Source: an uncultured Dysosmobacter sp. (GTDB lineage: Bacteria > Bacillota > Clostridia > Oscillospirales > Oscillospiraceae). Taken from it: DNA of 64,000 nt. Location: NCBI RefSeq assembly GCF_947631635.1, contig NZ_CANRMB010000006.1, forward strand, positions 60,491 to 124,490. Direction: 5' to 3'. The position numbers and the translations under genes were made by a program. The notes under the pieces are model-generated. The model was not told the origin of the DNA. It did not search any database and saw nothing but the letters and a program-made list of their open reading frames with translations. This document shows, one piece after another, positions 7,898 through 16,446 of this stretch (position 1 is its first letter; every line of letters starts with the position of its first letter).

Positions 7898-9646
7898 TCA
7901 TGCCTTGGGCAGCTGATATTTTTTCAGCTCCCGGTCCAGGTCGGCGGTGAAGTCGCCGGCGGTCTTGATGTCGTGGAGGTAGGCGTGGCGGTCCAGATGG
8001 CGGTTCTGCTCCTCAATGACGCAGACAGCGATGTTGGAGCAGTGGTCGGAGACGCGCTCGAAATTGGTCAGCAGGTCACTGAGGACAAATCCCAGCTGAA
8101 TGGTGCAGTCTCCGGTCTGGAGGCGCTGGATGTGGCGCAGGCGGATCTCCTCAATGAGCTGGTCGATGGTCTCCTCCAGGGGCTCCACAGACCTGGCGGC
8201 GCTGGGATCATCGGCCTGGAAGCAGCCGAAGGCGGCGCTCATGATCTCTTCCAAGGCGTTGATCAGGACCTGAAGCTCCGCCTCGGCGCTCTTGGAGAAG
8301 CGAAGGCCCTTTTCGTGCAGTTCCCGGGCGGACTCCTGCAGGTTCAGGGCGTGGTCGCCGATGCGCTCAAAGTCGCCGATGGCGTGGAGCAGGCGGGAGA
8401 CCGTGCGGATGTCGTCCATGGACACGCCGTGCTGGGAGATCTCCACCAGATAGCTGCCCAGGCGGTCCTCATAGATGTCCAGCTTGTCCTCATTTTGAAG
8501 GATCTCAGATTCCCGTGCATCACTGTAATCAGACAACTGCTGGATGGCGTGGAGGATATTTTCGTGGGCCAGGGCGCCCATCTGGTTGGTCATGGCAACG
8601 CATTCGCTGATGGCGACGCCGGGCGTCCGCAGCAGCAGGGGATCCAGGAAGGCGAACTGCTCGGCCTGGGATTCGCTCCGGACCAGTCTCCGCGCCAGCT
8701 TTTCCAGCTGGCGGGAGAACGGCAGGAGCAGAAGGGTGGTCAGGACGTTGAACACCGTGTGGCAGAAGGCGATGCCCACCGCGCCCACGGCGGAGGTCAT
8801 GAAGGGGAAGTGGAAGATGACGTGGCCGCCGTAGAAGAGGATCAGGAAGATCACCGTGCCAAAGACGTTGAAGGAGATGTGGATGACAGCCACCCGCTTG
8901 GCGTTCCGGTTGACGCCGATGGAGGAGATCAGGGCCGTCACGCAGGTACCGATGTTCTGTCCCATGATGATGGGGATGGCCATGCCGTATGTAATGGAGC
9001 CGGTGAGGGCCAGCGCCTGGAGGATGCCCACCGACGCGGCGGAGGACTGGATGACGCCGGTGAACACCGCGCCCACCAGCACGCCCAGGATGGGATTGTT
9101 GAAGGCGGTCAGCAGGCTGGCGAACTCCGGCAGGTCCGCCAGGGGACTGACGGCGTTTTTCATCAGCTCCATGCCGTACATCAGGATGGAAAAGCCCACC
9201 ATGATGCGGCCGATGTCCCGGCGGCGCTGTTTTTTGGACCCCATGATGAGGATGATGCCCGCCAGGGCGATGAGGGGGGAGAAATTCTCCGGCTTCAGGA
9301 GGTTGACGAACACACTCTCGCTCTCAATGCCCGTCAGGGACAGGATCCACGCCGTCAGCGTGGTGCCGATGTTGGACCCCATGATGACGCCGATGGTCTG
9401 CCCCAGCTCCATCACGCCGGAGTTCACCAGGCCCACCAGCATGACGGTCATGGCGGAGGAGGACTGGATGGCGATGGTGATGCCCGCGCCCAGCAGCAGG
9501 CTTTTAAAGGGATTGGAGGTCATGCGTTTCAGGGTGCGTTCCAGCTTGCCGCCGGCCATTTTTTCCAGGCTCTTGGACATGGTGGTCATGCCGTAGAGAA
9601 AAAACGCCAGGCCGCCGCAAAGGGTAAAGACGGAAAAGATATCCAT
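7898..9646 (-). CDS. Na/Pi cotransporter family protein with PhoU domain
   Basis: This 582-residue protein has two inverted Na/Pi-cotransporter repeats in its first half, each with a QSSSA-type motif (AIQSSSAMTVMLVG and GVIQSSAASVGILQ). A C-terminal helical PhoU-like domain of about 200 residues follows (DDIRTVSRLLHAIGDFERIGDH). Such proteins take up or export phosphate with Na+, with the PhoU part as a regulatory module. I place the start at the ATG at 9646 (MDIFSVFTLCGG), because GGAG is 7 bases upstream; an ATG two codons earlier is too close to that site. Confidence 0.9.
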   Translation of the reverse strand: MDIFSVFTLCGGLAFFLYGMTTMSKSLEKMAGGKLERTLKRMTSNPFKSLLLGAGITIAIQSSSAMTVMLVGLVNSGVMELGQTIGVIMGSNIGTTLTAWILSLTGIESESVFVNLLKPENFSPLIALAGIILIMGSKKQRRRDIGRIMVGFSILMYGMELMKNAVSPLADLPEFASLLTAFNNPILGVLVGAVFTGVIQSSAASVGILQALALTGSITYGMAIPIIMGQNIGTCVTALISSIGVNRNAKRVAVIHISFNVFGTVIFLILFYGGHVIFHFPFMTSAVGAVGIAFCHTVFNVLTTLLLLPFSRQLEKLARRLVRSESQAEQFAFLDPLLLRTPGVAISECVAMTNQMGALAHENILHAIQQLSDYSDARESEILQNEDKLDIYEDRLGSYLVEISQHGVSMDDIRTVSRLLHAIGDFERIGDHALNLQESARELHEKGLRFSKSAEAELQVLINALEEIMSAAFGCFQADDPSAARSVEPLEETIDQLIEEIRLRHIQRLQTGDCTIQLGFVLSDLLTNFERVSDHCSNIAVCVIEEQNRHLDRHAYLHDIKTAGDFTADLDRELKKYQLPKA

Positions 9647-9852
9647 GCTCATGCTCCTTTATCGTTTCTCCGGCCTGTGGCTTCAGCCGGATGCAGAGAA
9701 CTCTATGCCGCCCCAATATTATATATGTTTTGAAACGCATTGAGAAGTCAGCAGAACGCCGAAACGCAAAATTTGCGTAAAATTTTAGGTATTATGCAAT
9801 ATGCAACAAAATAAAACTATACATAATAGACAAAAACTGCAAACGTTTGCTG

Positions 9853-9883
9853 CAAGAAAGGCAGCGCCAGTCTTGGCGCTGCC
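9853..9883 (-). terminator. Terminator after the patatin-like gene
   Basis: The stem GGCAGCGCCA / TGGCGCTGCC (9860-9883, loop GTCT) is followed on the minus strand by TTTCTT. The rest of 9647-9859 is AT-rich upstream DNA of the Na/Pi gene, with no clear promoter. Confidence 0.75.
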
Positions 9884-9896
9884 TGTAAAAGACCGG

Positions 9897-10757
9897 TCAG
9901 AGGGACTCCGTCCAGAAGGCCCGCACGCCGTCCGCAGTCCGGCGTCCGGCAAAGTAGCCAATCTGCCACAGGGCGCGGATGACCTCCATGTCTTTTTCCG
10001 TCCGGGAACAGCCCAGGGTGTCCTCCGGCGCGATGACCAGGACCTTCCCCTCCTTTTCCAGGGCGAACAGGGCTTCCCGGCTGGCGTTGTACACGTCGGC
10101 CCGGCGGCGCATGGTCTCCACAAAGGCGGGATACTTGCGGAAGGCGCTGGCCAGGGCGCGAATGGTGCGGTCCGTTTTCTTGCAGTAGTCCCGCTCCCGG
10201 GTCAGGACCACCACCACGCGGTCGCAGCCCACGTCAAAGGCCCGCTGCCAGGGGATGGGGTCGGCGCAGCCGCCGTCCAGATAGGGCTGGCCGTCCAGGC
10301 GGATGGCCGGAAACATCAGCGGAATGGCGCAGGTGGCCTGAAGCAGGAGGTTGTGGCCGTCATGCCGGGGGACCGGGAGATACTCCGCCGCGCCGGTGTT
10401 CAGATTCGTGACCACCGCCTCCACCGTGCCGGGATAGGCCTCAAAGGCGTCATAGTCAAAGGGGACCAGCTCGTTGGGGATGGTCTCGTAGGCAAATTTC
10501 AGACCGAAGTAGGAGCGGTTTTTGGGGTTTACAAAGTTCCGCCAGCCCATGTAGCGGCGGTCGTTGGCGTAGGTCGTCACCAGCTTCAGATTTCTCCGGC
10601 TCTGGCGGGAGAGGTAGCTGACGCCGTAGGCGATGCCGGCGGAGACGCCTACGGTGTAGTCCGGCATAGGCAGCTCCGCGTCCAGAAAGGCGTCGCACAC
10701 GCCGGAGGAGAAAATGGTCCGCAGGGCACCGCCCTCCAGGACCAAACCGGTTTTCAT
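9897..10757 (-). CDS. Patatin-like phospholipase family protein
   Basis: This 286-residue protein has the catalytic set of bacterial patatins: the oxyanion loop EGGALR (residues 8-13), the nucleophile Ser39 in GVSAG, and Asp161 in the YLDGG motif. It therefore looks like an active serine-aspartate lipid acyl hydrolase of the YjjU type. No signal peptide is visible, so it is probably cytoplasmic or membrane-peripheral. It stands alone with its own terminator. The lipid substrate is unknown. Confidence 0.9.
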   Translation of the reverse strand: MKTGLVLEGGALRTIFSSGVCDAFLDAELPMPDYTVGVSAGIAYGVSYLSRQSRRNLKLVTTYANDRRYMGWRNFVNPKNRSYFGLKFAYETIPNELVPFDYDAFEAYPGTVEAVVTNLNTGAAEYLPVPRHDGHNLLLQATCAIPLMFPAIRLDGQPYLDGGCADPIPWQRAFDVGCDRVVVVLTRERDYCKKTDRTIRALASAFRKYPAFVETMRRRADVYNASREALFALEKEGKVLVIAPEDTLGCSRTEKDMEVIRALWQIGYFAGRRTADGVRAFWTESL

Positions 10758-11009
10758 AGAAGGTCACTTCCTTAAAAAATTTTTCGTTTGCAATTCCAGC
10801 ATTGCATCCATGGTAAAAATATTTGCTAAAATTTGAAAAGTGGATGGAACTGTATGGCGGCCACCGTGTACGCCAAGAGATCCTGCAGTGTCACAGGCGG
10901 CGTACGCTACAGATAAAAATTTTACAATTGTTTCTAACCAGTCACAAGTTTAACAAAAAAGCGTGTTAAAATCAACGCAGTTCATAGAAAAATTAGGGAG
11001 ATCTCTTGA
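10758..11009. other. Divergent intergenic region
   Basis: This 252-bp AT-rich gap lies between the patatin gene and a small plus-strand ORF. An inverted repeat GTACGCC (10868-10874) / GGCGTAC (10897-10903) lies in its middle. A TTAAAAT -10-like element near 10966-10972 has no good -35 partner. Nothing else is recognisable. Confidence 0.3.
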
Positions 11010-11285
11010 ATGTGCAAACATATCGATTTCAACATAGAGGCTACCCGGTGGCTGATCGCCCACTGGAAGGAATGCGAAATCATGTGCGGTGTCAAACCGG
11101 CCGATTCCACCTGCTGCTGGCAGATCGCTGACACACTGAAGGCAACCGGCTTTCAGGAGTTGTCCCAGCTAATGGTAGTACGGGCGCTGCTGCTGGAAGA
11201 GCTGGAAAAGACGGAGCCGGACAGGATCGTGGGGGCTTCTGACGCATGCAAAGAATCTGTTAAGAACGGCGCTATCCCCTTGTAA
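11010..11285 (+). CDS. Small uncharacterised protein
   Basis: This 91-residue ORF starts at an ATG after AGGGAG. It encodes a soluble, mostly helical protein with five cysteines clustered in the first half and near the end (MCKHID, ECEIMC, STCCWQ, DACKES). I do not recognise the family. Good codon use, the ribosome binding site and the lack of an overlapping gene support it as real. It lies 63 bp before the DUF1538 gene, possibly on the same transcript, but no functional link is evident. Confidence 0.55.
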   Translation: MCKHIDFNIEATRWLIAHWKECEIMCGVKPADSTCCWQIADTLKATGFQELSQLMVVRALLLEELEKTEPDRIVGASDACKESVKNGAIPL

Positions 11286-11348
11286 CCGGCAAATTTTGCA
11301 TGGTATATTAATAATAATATGCATTCTGGGCGATAGGAGGTGATGGCA

Positions 11349-12890
11349 TTGCGGAGCGGACTGCACCGGCGCTGGCGGGAGAGAATGGGGCAGACAAAGA
11401 CCATCCTGGGGGAGAAGGTGCGGGAGGCCCTGGCCTCTGTGGTGCCCATCACCGTCATCGTGCTGGTCCTGTGCTTCACCGCCGCACCGGTGCCCACGGA
11501 TATCCTGCTGGCCTTCCTGATCGGCGCGGTGATGCTGATCTTCGGCATGGGCCTGTTCACGCTGGGCGCGGAGACTGCCATGACCCCCATCGGCGAACGT
11601 GTGGGCGCACACATGACCAGGTCCCGCAAGCTGTGGGTGGTGGTGTCGGTCAGCTTTTTGATCGGCGTCATCGTCACCGTGTCGGAGCCGGACCTGCAGG
11701 TCCTGGCAGGCCAGGTGCCCGGCATCCCCAACGCCGTTCTGGTGGGGGCGGTGGCTGTGGGGGTGGGAGCCTTCCTGGTGGTGGCCCTGCTGCGCATCCT
11801 GTTCCGCATTCCGCTGAACGGCCTGCTGATCCTCTCATATCTCGTGCTCTTCACCCTGGCCGCGTTCGTCCCCAGGGATTTTCTGGCCATTGCCTTTGAT
11901 TCCGGCGGCGTGACCACCGGCCCCATGACCGTGCCCTTCATCATGGCCCTGGGCGTGGGCGTCGCCTCCATCCGCAGCGATGAAAACGCCGCCCAGGACA
12001 GCTTCGGCCTGGTGGCCCTCTGTTCCGTGGGGCCTGTTCTGGCGGTCCTGGTCCTGTCGCTGGCGTATCCGGCCTCGGGCGTCTATGTGCCCACGGCCAT
12101 GCCCGCGGCGGGGGACAGCCGCGCGCTGTGGGGGCTGTTTTTGGAGGCGCTCCCCAGGTATGCCCGGGAGGTGGCGGTGTGTCTGGCCCCCATCGCGGCG
12201 TTTTTTGCCGTATTCCAAATGGTGTCCCTGCGCTTGAGCCGGAAAAGGGTATTGAAAATCGTGGTGGGCCTCCTGTATACTGACATTGGATTGACGGTGT
12301 TTTTGACAGGCGTGAACGTGGGCTTTCTGCCCGCAGGCGCCTATCTGGGACGGCAGATCGCCGCCCTGGACCAGAACTGGGTATTGGTACCCATCGGCAT
12401 GCTGATGGGCTGGTTCATCGTCCAGGCGGAGCCGGCGGTCCACTCGCTGAACCGCCAGGTGGAGGAGATCACCTCCGGCGCTATCCCCGGCAAGGCCATG
12501 AGCACCAGCCTGTCCATCGGCGTGGCGGTGTCCATCGGCCTTGCCATGATCCGGGTGCTGACAGGAGTCTCCATCTTCTGGTTCCTGGTGCCGGGCTATC
12601 TGGCGGCCATCGCGCTGTCCTTCTTTGTGCCGAAAATTTTTACGGCCATCGCCTTTGACTCAGGCGGCGTGGCCTCCGGCCCCATGACGGCCACCTTCCT
12701 GCTGCCCTTTGCCCAGGGCGCCTGCGAGGCCCTGGGGGGCAATGTGGTCACGGACGCCTTTGGCGTGGTGGCGATGGTGGCCATGACGCCGCTGATGACC
12801 ATCCAGCTGCTGGGTCTGGCCTATCAGATGAAGCTGCGGCGGACGGAGCGGGCCGGACAGATGGCGGACGAGGAGGTCATCGACCTGTGA
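11349..12890 (+). CDS. DUF1538 family integral membrane protein
   Basis: A protein of about 513 residues with roughly twelve to fourteen membrane segments and a clear internal duplication: IAFDSGGVTTGPMTVPF in the first half and IAFDSGGVASGPMTATF in the second. This matches the DUF1538 family, presumed permeases or channels of unknown substrate. The start is uncertain. AGGAGG at 11335-11340 fits best with TTG at 11349 (8-base spacer). GTG at 11340 and ATG at 11343 are too close to it, and an ATG at 11385 (MGQTKT) is another option. A tandem P-II-like gene follows 29 bp downstream, the usual arrangement for this family, suggesting that transport is gated by a small-molecule-sensing partner. 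Confidence 0.85.
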   Translation: MRSGLHRRWRERMGQTKTILGEKVREALASVVPITVIVLVLCFTAAPVPTDILLAFLIGAVMLIFGMGLFTLGAETAMTPIGERVGAHMTRSRKLWVVVSVSFLIGVIVTVSEPDLQVLAGQVPGIPNAVLVGAVAVGVGAFLVVALLRILFRIPLNGLLILSYLVLFTLAAFVPRDFLAIAFDSGGVTTGPMTVPFIMALGVGVASIRSDENAAQDSFGLVALCSVGPVLAVLVLSLAYPASGVYVPTAMPAAGDSRALWGLFLEALPRYAREVAVCLAPIAAFFAVFQMVSLRLSRKRVLKIVVGLLYTDIGLTVFLTGVNVGFLPAGAYLGRQIAALDQNWVLVPIGMLMGWFIVQAEPAVHSLNRQVEEITSGAIPGKAMSTSLSIGVAVSIGLAMIRVLTGVSIFWFLVPGYLAAIALSFFVPKIFTAIAFDSGGVASGPMTATFLLPFAQGACEALGGNVVTDAFGVVAMVAMTPLMTIQLLGLAYQMKLRRTERAGQMADEEVIDL

Positions 12891-12919
12891 TCCGTCAATA
12901 CGAGAGAGGAGAAACGACC

Positions 12920-13585
12920 ATGGGCGGAGCTGTTCTCATGCTTACCATCACGGACCGCAGCCGCGGCGGGGAGTTTGCGGCCTGGTATCACAGCCAGGGG
13001 ATCCCGCTGGTGCTGACGGCCTTCGGCCGGGGCACGGCCACCACCGAGATCCTGGACTGCCTGGGGTTGGAGGCCACGGAAAAGGCGGTGCTGCTGTGTG
13101 TGGCGCCTTGCTCCCCACGGCTGGTCCGCAGGGCGGCCAGGGAACTCTGGCTGGATGTGCCGGGCCGGGGCGTTTTGATGACGGTGCCGGTCTCCAGCAT
13201 CGGCGGCGCGGCCGCCAGGGATTATCTGCTGCAACAGGAGGCGGAGGAAACGATGGAAAAAGAGCTGACACATGAGCTGATCGTTGTGATCACCAACCAG
13301 GGCTATACGGACCGGGTGATGGACGCGGCCCGGGAGGCCGGGGCCACCGGCGGCACCGCCGTCCATGCCAAGGGCACCGGGACCGAGCTGGCGAAGAAGT
13401 TTTTCGGCGTGTCCATCGCGGCGGAAAAGGAGTTGATCTTCATCCTGACGAGGGCGGAGGACCGCAGACCCATCATGAAAGCGGTGATGACCCGGGCGGG
13501 GATGGGGACGGAGGCCCAGTCGCTGGTGTTCTCCCTGCCGGTGAGCGGCATCGCCGGCCTGCGGCAGTTTGACGCGGAGAATTGA
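12920..13585 (+). CDS. Tandem P-II-like regulatory protein
   Basis: This 221-residue protein consists of two P-II (GlnB)-like halves. The first (about 1-95) begins VLMLTITDRSRGGEFAAWY and ends near GRGVLMTVPVSS. The second (about 115-221) has ELIVVITNQGYTDRVMDAA, a glycine-rich loop GTAVHAKGTGT in the T-loop position, and ILTRAEDRRPIMKAVM. P-II proteins sense ATP/ADP and 2-oxoglutarate or other small ligands and bind partner transporters. The ATG at 12920 follows GAGAGGAG; an upstream in-frame GTG at 12887 overlaps the previous gene and is not preferred. It most likely regulates the DUF1538 protein. Confidence 0.82.
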   Translation: MGGAVLMLTITDRSRGGEFAAWYHSQGIPLVLTAFGRGTATTEILDCLGLEATEKAVLLCVAPCSPRLVRRAARELWLDVPGRGVLMTVPVSSIGGAAARDYLLQQEAEETMEKELTHELIVVITNQGYTDRVMDAAREAGATGGTAVHAKGTGTELAKKFFGVSIAAEKELIFILTRAEDRRPIMKAVMTRAGMGTEAQSLVFSLPVSGIAGLRQFDAEN

Positions 13586-13590
13586 AAAAC

Positions 13591-13726
13591 GGGGCCTACG
13601 GCCCCGAAAGGAATTTCTGGAGGCTTACGGCCAGCGCGTCGAAATGCCATTGTTCTGAAATGGCAGTCCCGCAGGGATGGAATATCCGTAAAAAGGCCTG
13701 TGATCGATTCGATCACAGGTCTTTTT
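13591..13726 (+). terminator. Two hairpins ending the DUF1538 operon
   Basis: A small GGGGCC-TAC-GGCCCC hairpin lies at about 13592-13606. A strong terminator lies at 13690-13726: CCTGTGATCG pairs with CGATCACAGG around ATT, flanked by A5 and T5. The DNA between shows nothing. Confidence 0.8.
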
Positions 13727-13877
13727 GATACATGGTAAAAATGAGTGGTATGCTGCGGCGCGGATGTGATACAATAAAATCCAGGGCAGGAGCCGCGGCA
13801 CGTGTTTCGATCGGTGCGGGAATGCGAAGGATCCGCATCCCGGCGGAGAACTGGCGTGCGGAAAAAGGAGGATCGCA

Positions 13878-13976
13878 ATGGATACAGAGTTTCCCAGCTA
13901 TCGGAGGATTGACATGGAGACCTGGCCCCGCCGGGTCACACCGCCTCCGGCGGGCTGGGGCAGGGGCTCCGCGTAA
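13878..13976 (+). pseudogene. Remnant of a chloramphenicol acetyltransferase-like (CatA type) gene
   Basis: After AAAGGAG, an ATG opens a 32-codon frame encoding YRRIDMETWPRR at residues 8-19. This resembles the conserved first strand and helix of type A chloramphenicol O-acetyltransferases (…IDxxTWxRxEHF). The similarity ends after the second Arg, and the frame stops 13 codons later, so only the 5' end and its ribosome binding site survive. The assignment rests on one short motif. A divergent short peptide gene is the alternative. Confidence 0.4.
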
Positions 13977-14022
13977 GGGACCCATTGCGCGTTTTCTCTG
14001 TAAGCATGTGAGCCTCCTGTGA

Positions 14023-14064
14023 ACAAAGCAGGGATAGACGCCGGTACCGGCGTCTATCCCTGCT
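14023..14064 (-). terminator. Terminator of the gntR gene
   Basis: An 18-bp perfect palindrome (arms 14027-14044 and 14047-14064, loop TA) begins right at the gntR stop codon and is followed on the minus strand by TTTGTT. Confidence 0.85.
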
Positions 14065-14738
14065 CACTTGAAATATTGGGGATACTTTGCCCGAATGGCC
14101 GCCGCATCCACCTTATAGCGGCTCAGATGGAACTCCATCAGCCGGCGGGCCTCAGCCGGGTCCCCGCGCTCGATGGCGTTTACGATATCCTCGTGGTCCT
14201 GCACGATCTTCAGGTCCTTCACGGCGGAGAGCGCCATACTGCGGACCCGGTCAAAGTGAATGGAGATGTTCTGCATCAGCGTGAAGACTTGGGCCTTTCG
14301 GGCAATCCCGAAAATCAGTCCGTGGAACTCGTTGTCCAGAGCCATCAGCTTGTTCGGATAAAAGCTGTCTAAATAAAACTTTTGCAGCCGGACGCTTTCC
14401 CTCAGGCGGCCAATGTCATCCGGCGAGGCAAGCTCGCAATCCAGCTCCACCACGGCGCATTCCAGTACGTTGCGCATAAAGCGGGACTCCTCCACCATGT
14501 CGTAGTCGATGAGGGAGACCACGCTCCGCTTTTGAGGGTAGATCTCGATGATCTTCGCCTTGGACAGATCGATCAGGGCTTCCCGCACTGGCGTTCGGGA
14601 AAGCCCAAGCTCTGCCGCCAGCTCGTTCTCGCTGATCTGACTGCCGGGAGCCAGCTCCAGTTTGATGATGTTATCTTTGATCGTCCGCAGGGCGTAATCC
14701 CGACCTGTTTCCCGGGGAAGGCGTTCTAAAACATTCAT
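14064..14738 (-). CDS. GntR family (FadR/FCD subfamily) regulator of hexuronate genes
   Basis: This 224-residue regulator has an N-terminal winged helix (about 10-75, with ISENELAAELGLSRTPVREA) and a C-terminal FCD effector domain rich in conserved Asp/His positions (DNEFHGLIF, QDHEDIVNAIERGDPAEA). FCD regulators often bind sugar acids. It is the last gene after uxuA-uxuB and also has its own promoter carrying a 14-bp operator candidate. The same motif occurs in the uxuA promoter region and the kdgA promoter, so it probably represses the whole locus until a hexuronate intermediate binds. GGAGGCAG precedes the ATG. Confidence 0.88.
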   Translation of the reverse strand: MNVLERLPRETGRDYALRTIKDNIIKLELAPGSQISENELAAELGLSRTPVREALIDLSKAKIIEIYPQKRSVVSLIDYDMVEESRFMRNVLECAVVELDCELASPDDIGRLRESVRLQKFYLDSFYPNKLMALDNEFHGLIFGIARKAQVFTLMQNISIHFDRVRSMALSAVKDLKIVQDHEDIVNAIERGDPAEARRLMEFHLSRYKVDAAAIRAKYPQYFK

Positions 14739-14776
14739 AGGACTGCCTCCTGACTTGTATCAATGTTTGGATACCA

Positions 14777-14808
14777 ACTAGTATACAAGTCGGGAGGCAC
14801 CCTGTCAA
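14777..14808 (-). promoter_or_regulatory. gntR promoter with GntR operator site 1
   Basis: On the minus strand TTGACA (14808-14803), 17 bp, TATACT (14785-14780). The -10 lies inside the pseudo-palindrome ACTAGTATACAAGT (14777-14790). Nearby 14752-14791 also contains the wider repeat GACTTGTAT / ATACAAGTC and TTGGATACCAA (14767-14777), possibly further half-sites. Binding here would block RNA polymerase, giving autorepression. Confidence 0.65.
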
Positions 14809-14818
14809 GTGCGTGATA

Positions 14819-16435
14819 TCAGTGCCCCAGGTACTTCTTCAGTGTCGCCCGGACCGCGCCGGGACCTGCCAGCAGTTCCCTGACCATCCCCTCGATCCTC
14901 TCCGAGAGACCCAGTTCTACCAAATCGGATCCGAAGATGACGGGATTTCGCAGGATGTCCTCCAGCTTGCCGTCCACGCTGTCCGGGTCCCCCAGGGTGA
15001 CGCCAGAGAGCTTGGCCTGAAGCTCTGCCAGTATGGGGTCGCCGCTGCACTCGAAGGGCTTGCCCTCGTCATCCACCGCCAGCAGGTAGCGCAGCCATCC
15101 CGCGATGGCCAGGGGGATGAACGTCAATGTCTTCGGGTCCAAACCCGGGCGCTCGGCATATGCCTTGATGGTCTCGCCGAAGCGAATGGAGATCTTCTGG
15201 CTGGTGTCGGAGGCGATGCGCTGAGGGGTGTCGGGCATGAAGGGATTGGGGAAGCGCCGGTCGATGACCTCATGGATAAAGTCCATGGGCTTGATGATGC
15301 CGGGGTCCGTCACCACGGGCATCCCCTCCACATAGCCGATCTTCTCAATGAGGCTCTTCAACTCCGGGTCCCGCAGTTCAGCGGCGATGGAGTTGTAGCC
15401 CAGCAGACAGCCGTAAACGGCCAGGGCAGTGTGCAGGGGATTCAGGCAGGTCATGACCTTCATCCGCTCCACGTTGTTCACGGTGTCCCGGTCGGTCATG
15501 AACACCCCGGCCTTCTCCAGCGGCGGGCGGCCGTTGGGGAAACGGTCCTCGATGACCAGGTACTGGGGATTCTCCGCGTTGACAAAGGCGGCGGTGTACC
15601 CGTTCTTGCTGGTGACCTTGACCTTCATGTCCTCAAAGCCCGCGTCCGCCAGGGCCTTCTCCACGGCGGGAGCGGGGCGGGGCGTGATCTTGTCGATCAT
15701 GGTCCAGGGGAAGGAGACCTTGTTTTCATCCTCCACCCAGGCGGCGAAGTCCCTGGAGGCAAATCCGTTCTCCACCCACTTCTCCGTCATGGTCACGACG
15801 CTGCTGCGTATTTTCTCGCCGTTGCGGGAGCAGTTGTCCGTACTGACCACAGCCATGGGGGTGCCGCCGGCGTTGAACCGCTCCAACAGGAGGGCGGTCA
15901 CCTTGCCCATGGCGGAGACGCATTTCTCCGGCCCGGCGGCGAAGTCTTTCTCCGCCATGGGCAGGAACTTTCCGTCCATACCGGTGAGGGCATAGCCCTT
16001 TTCGGTGATGGTAAAGGTGATCAGCTGGAGGGAGGGATTTCGGAAGATGGATTTCAGCTTCTCCCAATCCTCGGGATAGGACGGGTCCGCCCGGAGGGCC
16101 CCAGCTACGGAGCCGACCACGGTCTTTTCCATATTGCCGTCGGGCATCAATGTGACCAGCAGGCTCAGGTTGTCATAGGGGCCATAGGTGTTGTCCACGA
16201 TCTCATAGTCAAAGGTCTCGGCGGTGTAGAGGCCGCCCTTTACCAGCCCCTGCTCGATAAGAGACTGCTGGAGCATGGAGTGGAAAGCCCGGAAAAGGCT
16301 GCCGGAGCCGAAGTGGACCCAGGTAGGGGCCTTCTCCGTGGCGGCGTGCATATCCTTCCAGTCGAACTTCGGCAGAGTCACTCCGGCGGCTTCCCAAGCC
16401 GCGCGGTCCTGGATGCTCTCATAACTCAGTTTCAT
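14819..16435 (-). CDS. uxuB: Fructuronate reductase (mannitol dehydrogenase family)
   Basis: This 538-residue protein of the long-chain mannitol/fructuronate dehydrogenase family has the N-terminal nucleotide-binding segment VHFGSGSLFRAFHS and the conserved catalytic region beginning ITPRPAP and KVMTCLNPLHTALA (the conserved Asn-x-x-His). UxuB reduces D-fructuronate to D-mannonate with NADH. The start is the ATG at 16435 (MKLSYESIQDR), after GAGGAG. It lies 11 bp after uxuA on the same strand and completes the glucuronate branch, with uxaC on the other strand. Mannitol or tagaturonate as alternative substrate is possible, but context favours fructuronate. Confidence 0.88.
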   Translation of the reverse strand: MKLSYESIQDRAAWEAAGVTLPKFDWKDMHAATEKAPTWVHFGSGSLFRAFHSMLQQSLIEQGLVKGGLYTAETFDYEIVDNTYGPYDNLSLLVTLMPDGNMEKTVVGSVAGALRADPSYPEDWEKLKSIFRNPSLQLITFTITEKGYALTGMDGKFLPMAEKDFAAGPEKCVSAMGKVTALLLERFNAGGTPMAVVSTDNCSRNGEKIRSSVVTMTEKWVENGFASRDFAAWVEDENKVSFPWTMIDKITPRPAPAVEKALADAGFEDMKVKVTSKNGYTAAFVNAENPQYLVIEDRFPNGRPPLEKAGVFMTDRDTVNNVERMKVMTCLNPLHTALAVYGCLLGYNSIAAELRDPELKSLIEKIGYVEGMPVVTDPGIIKPMDFIHEVIDRRFPNPFMPDTPQRIASDTSQKISIRFGETIKAYAERPGLDPKTLTFIPLAIAGWLRYLLAVDDEGKPFECSGDPILAELQAKLSGVTLGDPDSVDGKLEDILRNPVIFGSDLVELGLSERIEGMVRELLAGPGAVRATLKKYLGH

Positions 16436-16446
16436 ATCGTTGCTCC

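Noticed and set aside
7799..9733. A 644-codon plus-strand open frame
   Set aside because: It is antisense to the Na/Pi cotransporter gene, is rich in His, Gly and Asp as expected from the complement of GC-rich coding DNA, and has no ribosome binding site or family motif.
13732..14022. A 96-codon plus-strand ORF
   Set aside because: It overlaps the better-supported CatA-like stub in another frame and looks random (basic, Arg-rich).
14752..14791. The wide repeat GACTTGTAT...ATACAAGTC considered as the primary GntR operator
   Set aside because: The arms are 22 bp apart, too wide for one dimer site. The inner 14-bp motif recurs at two other promoters and is the better candidate; the outer repeat may be an extra half-site.
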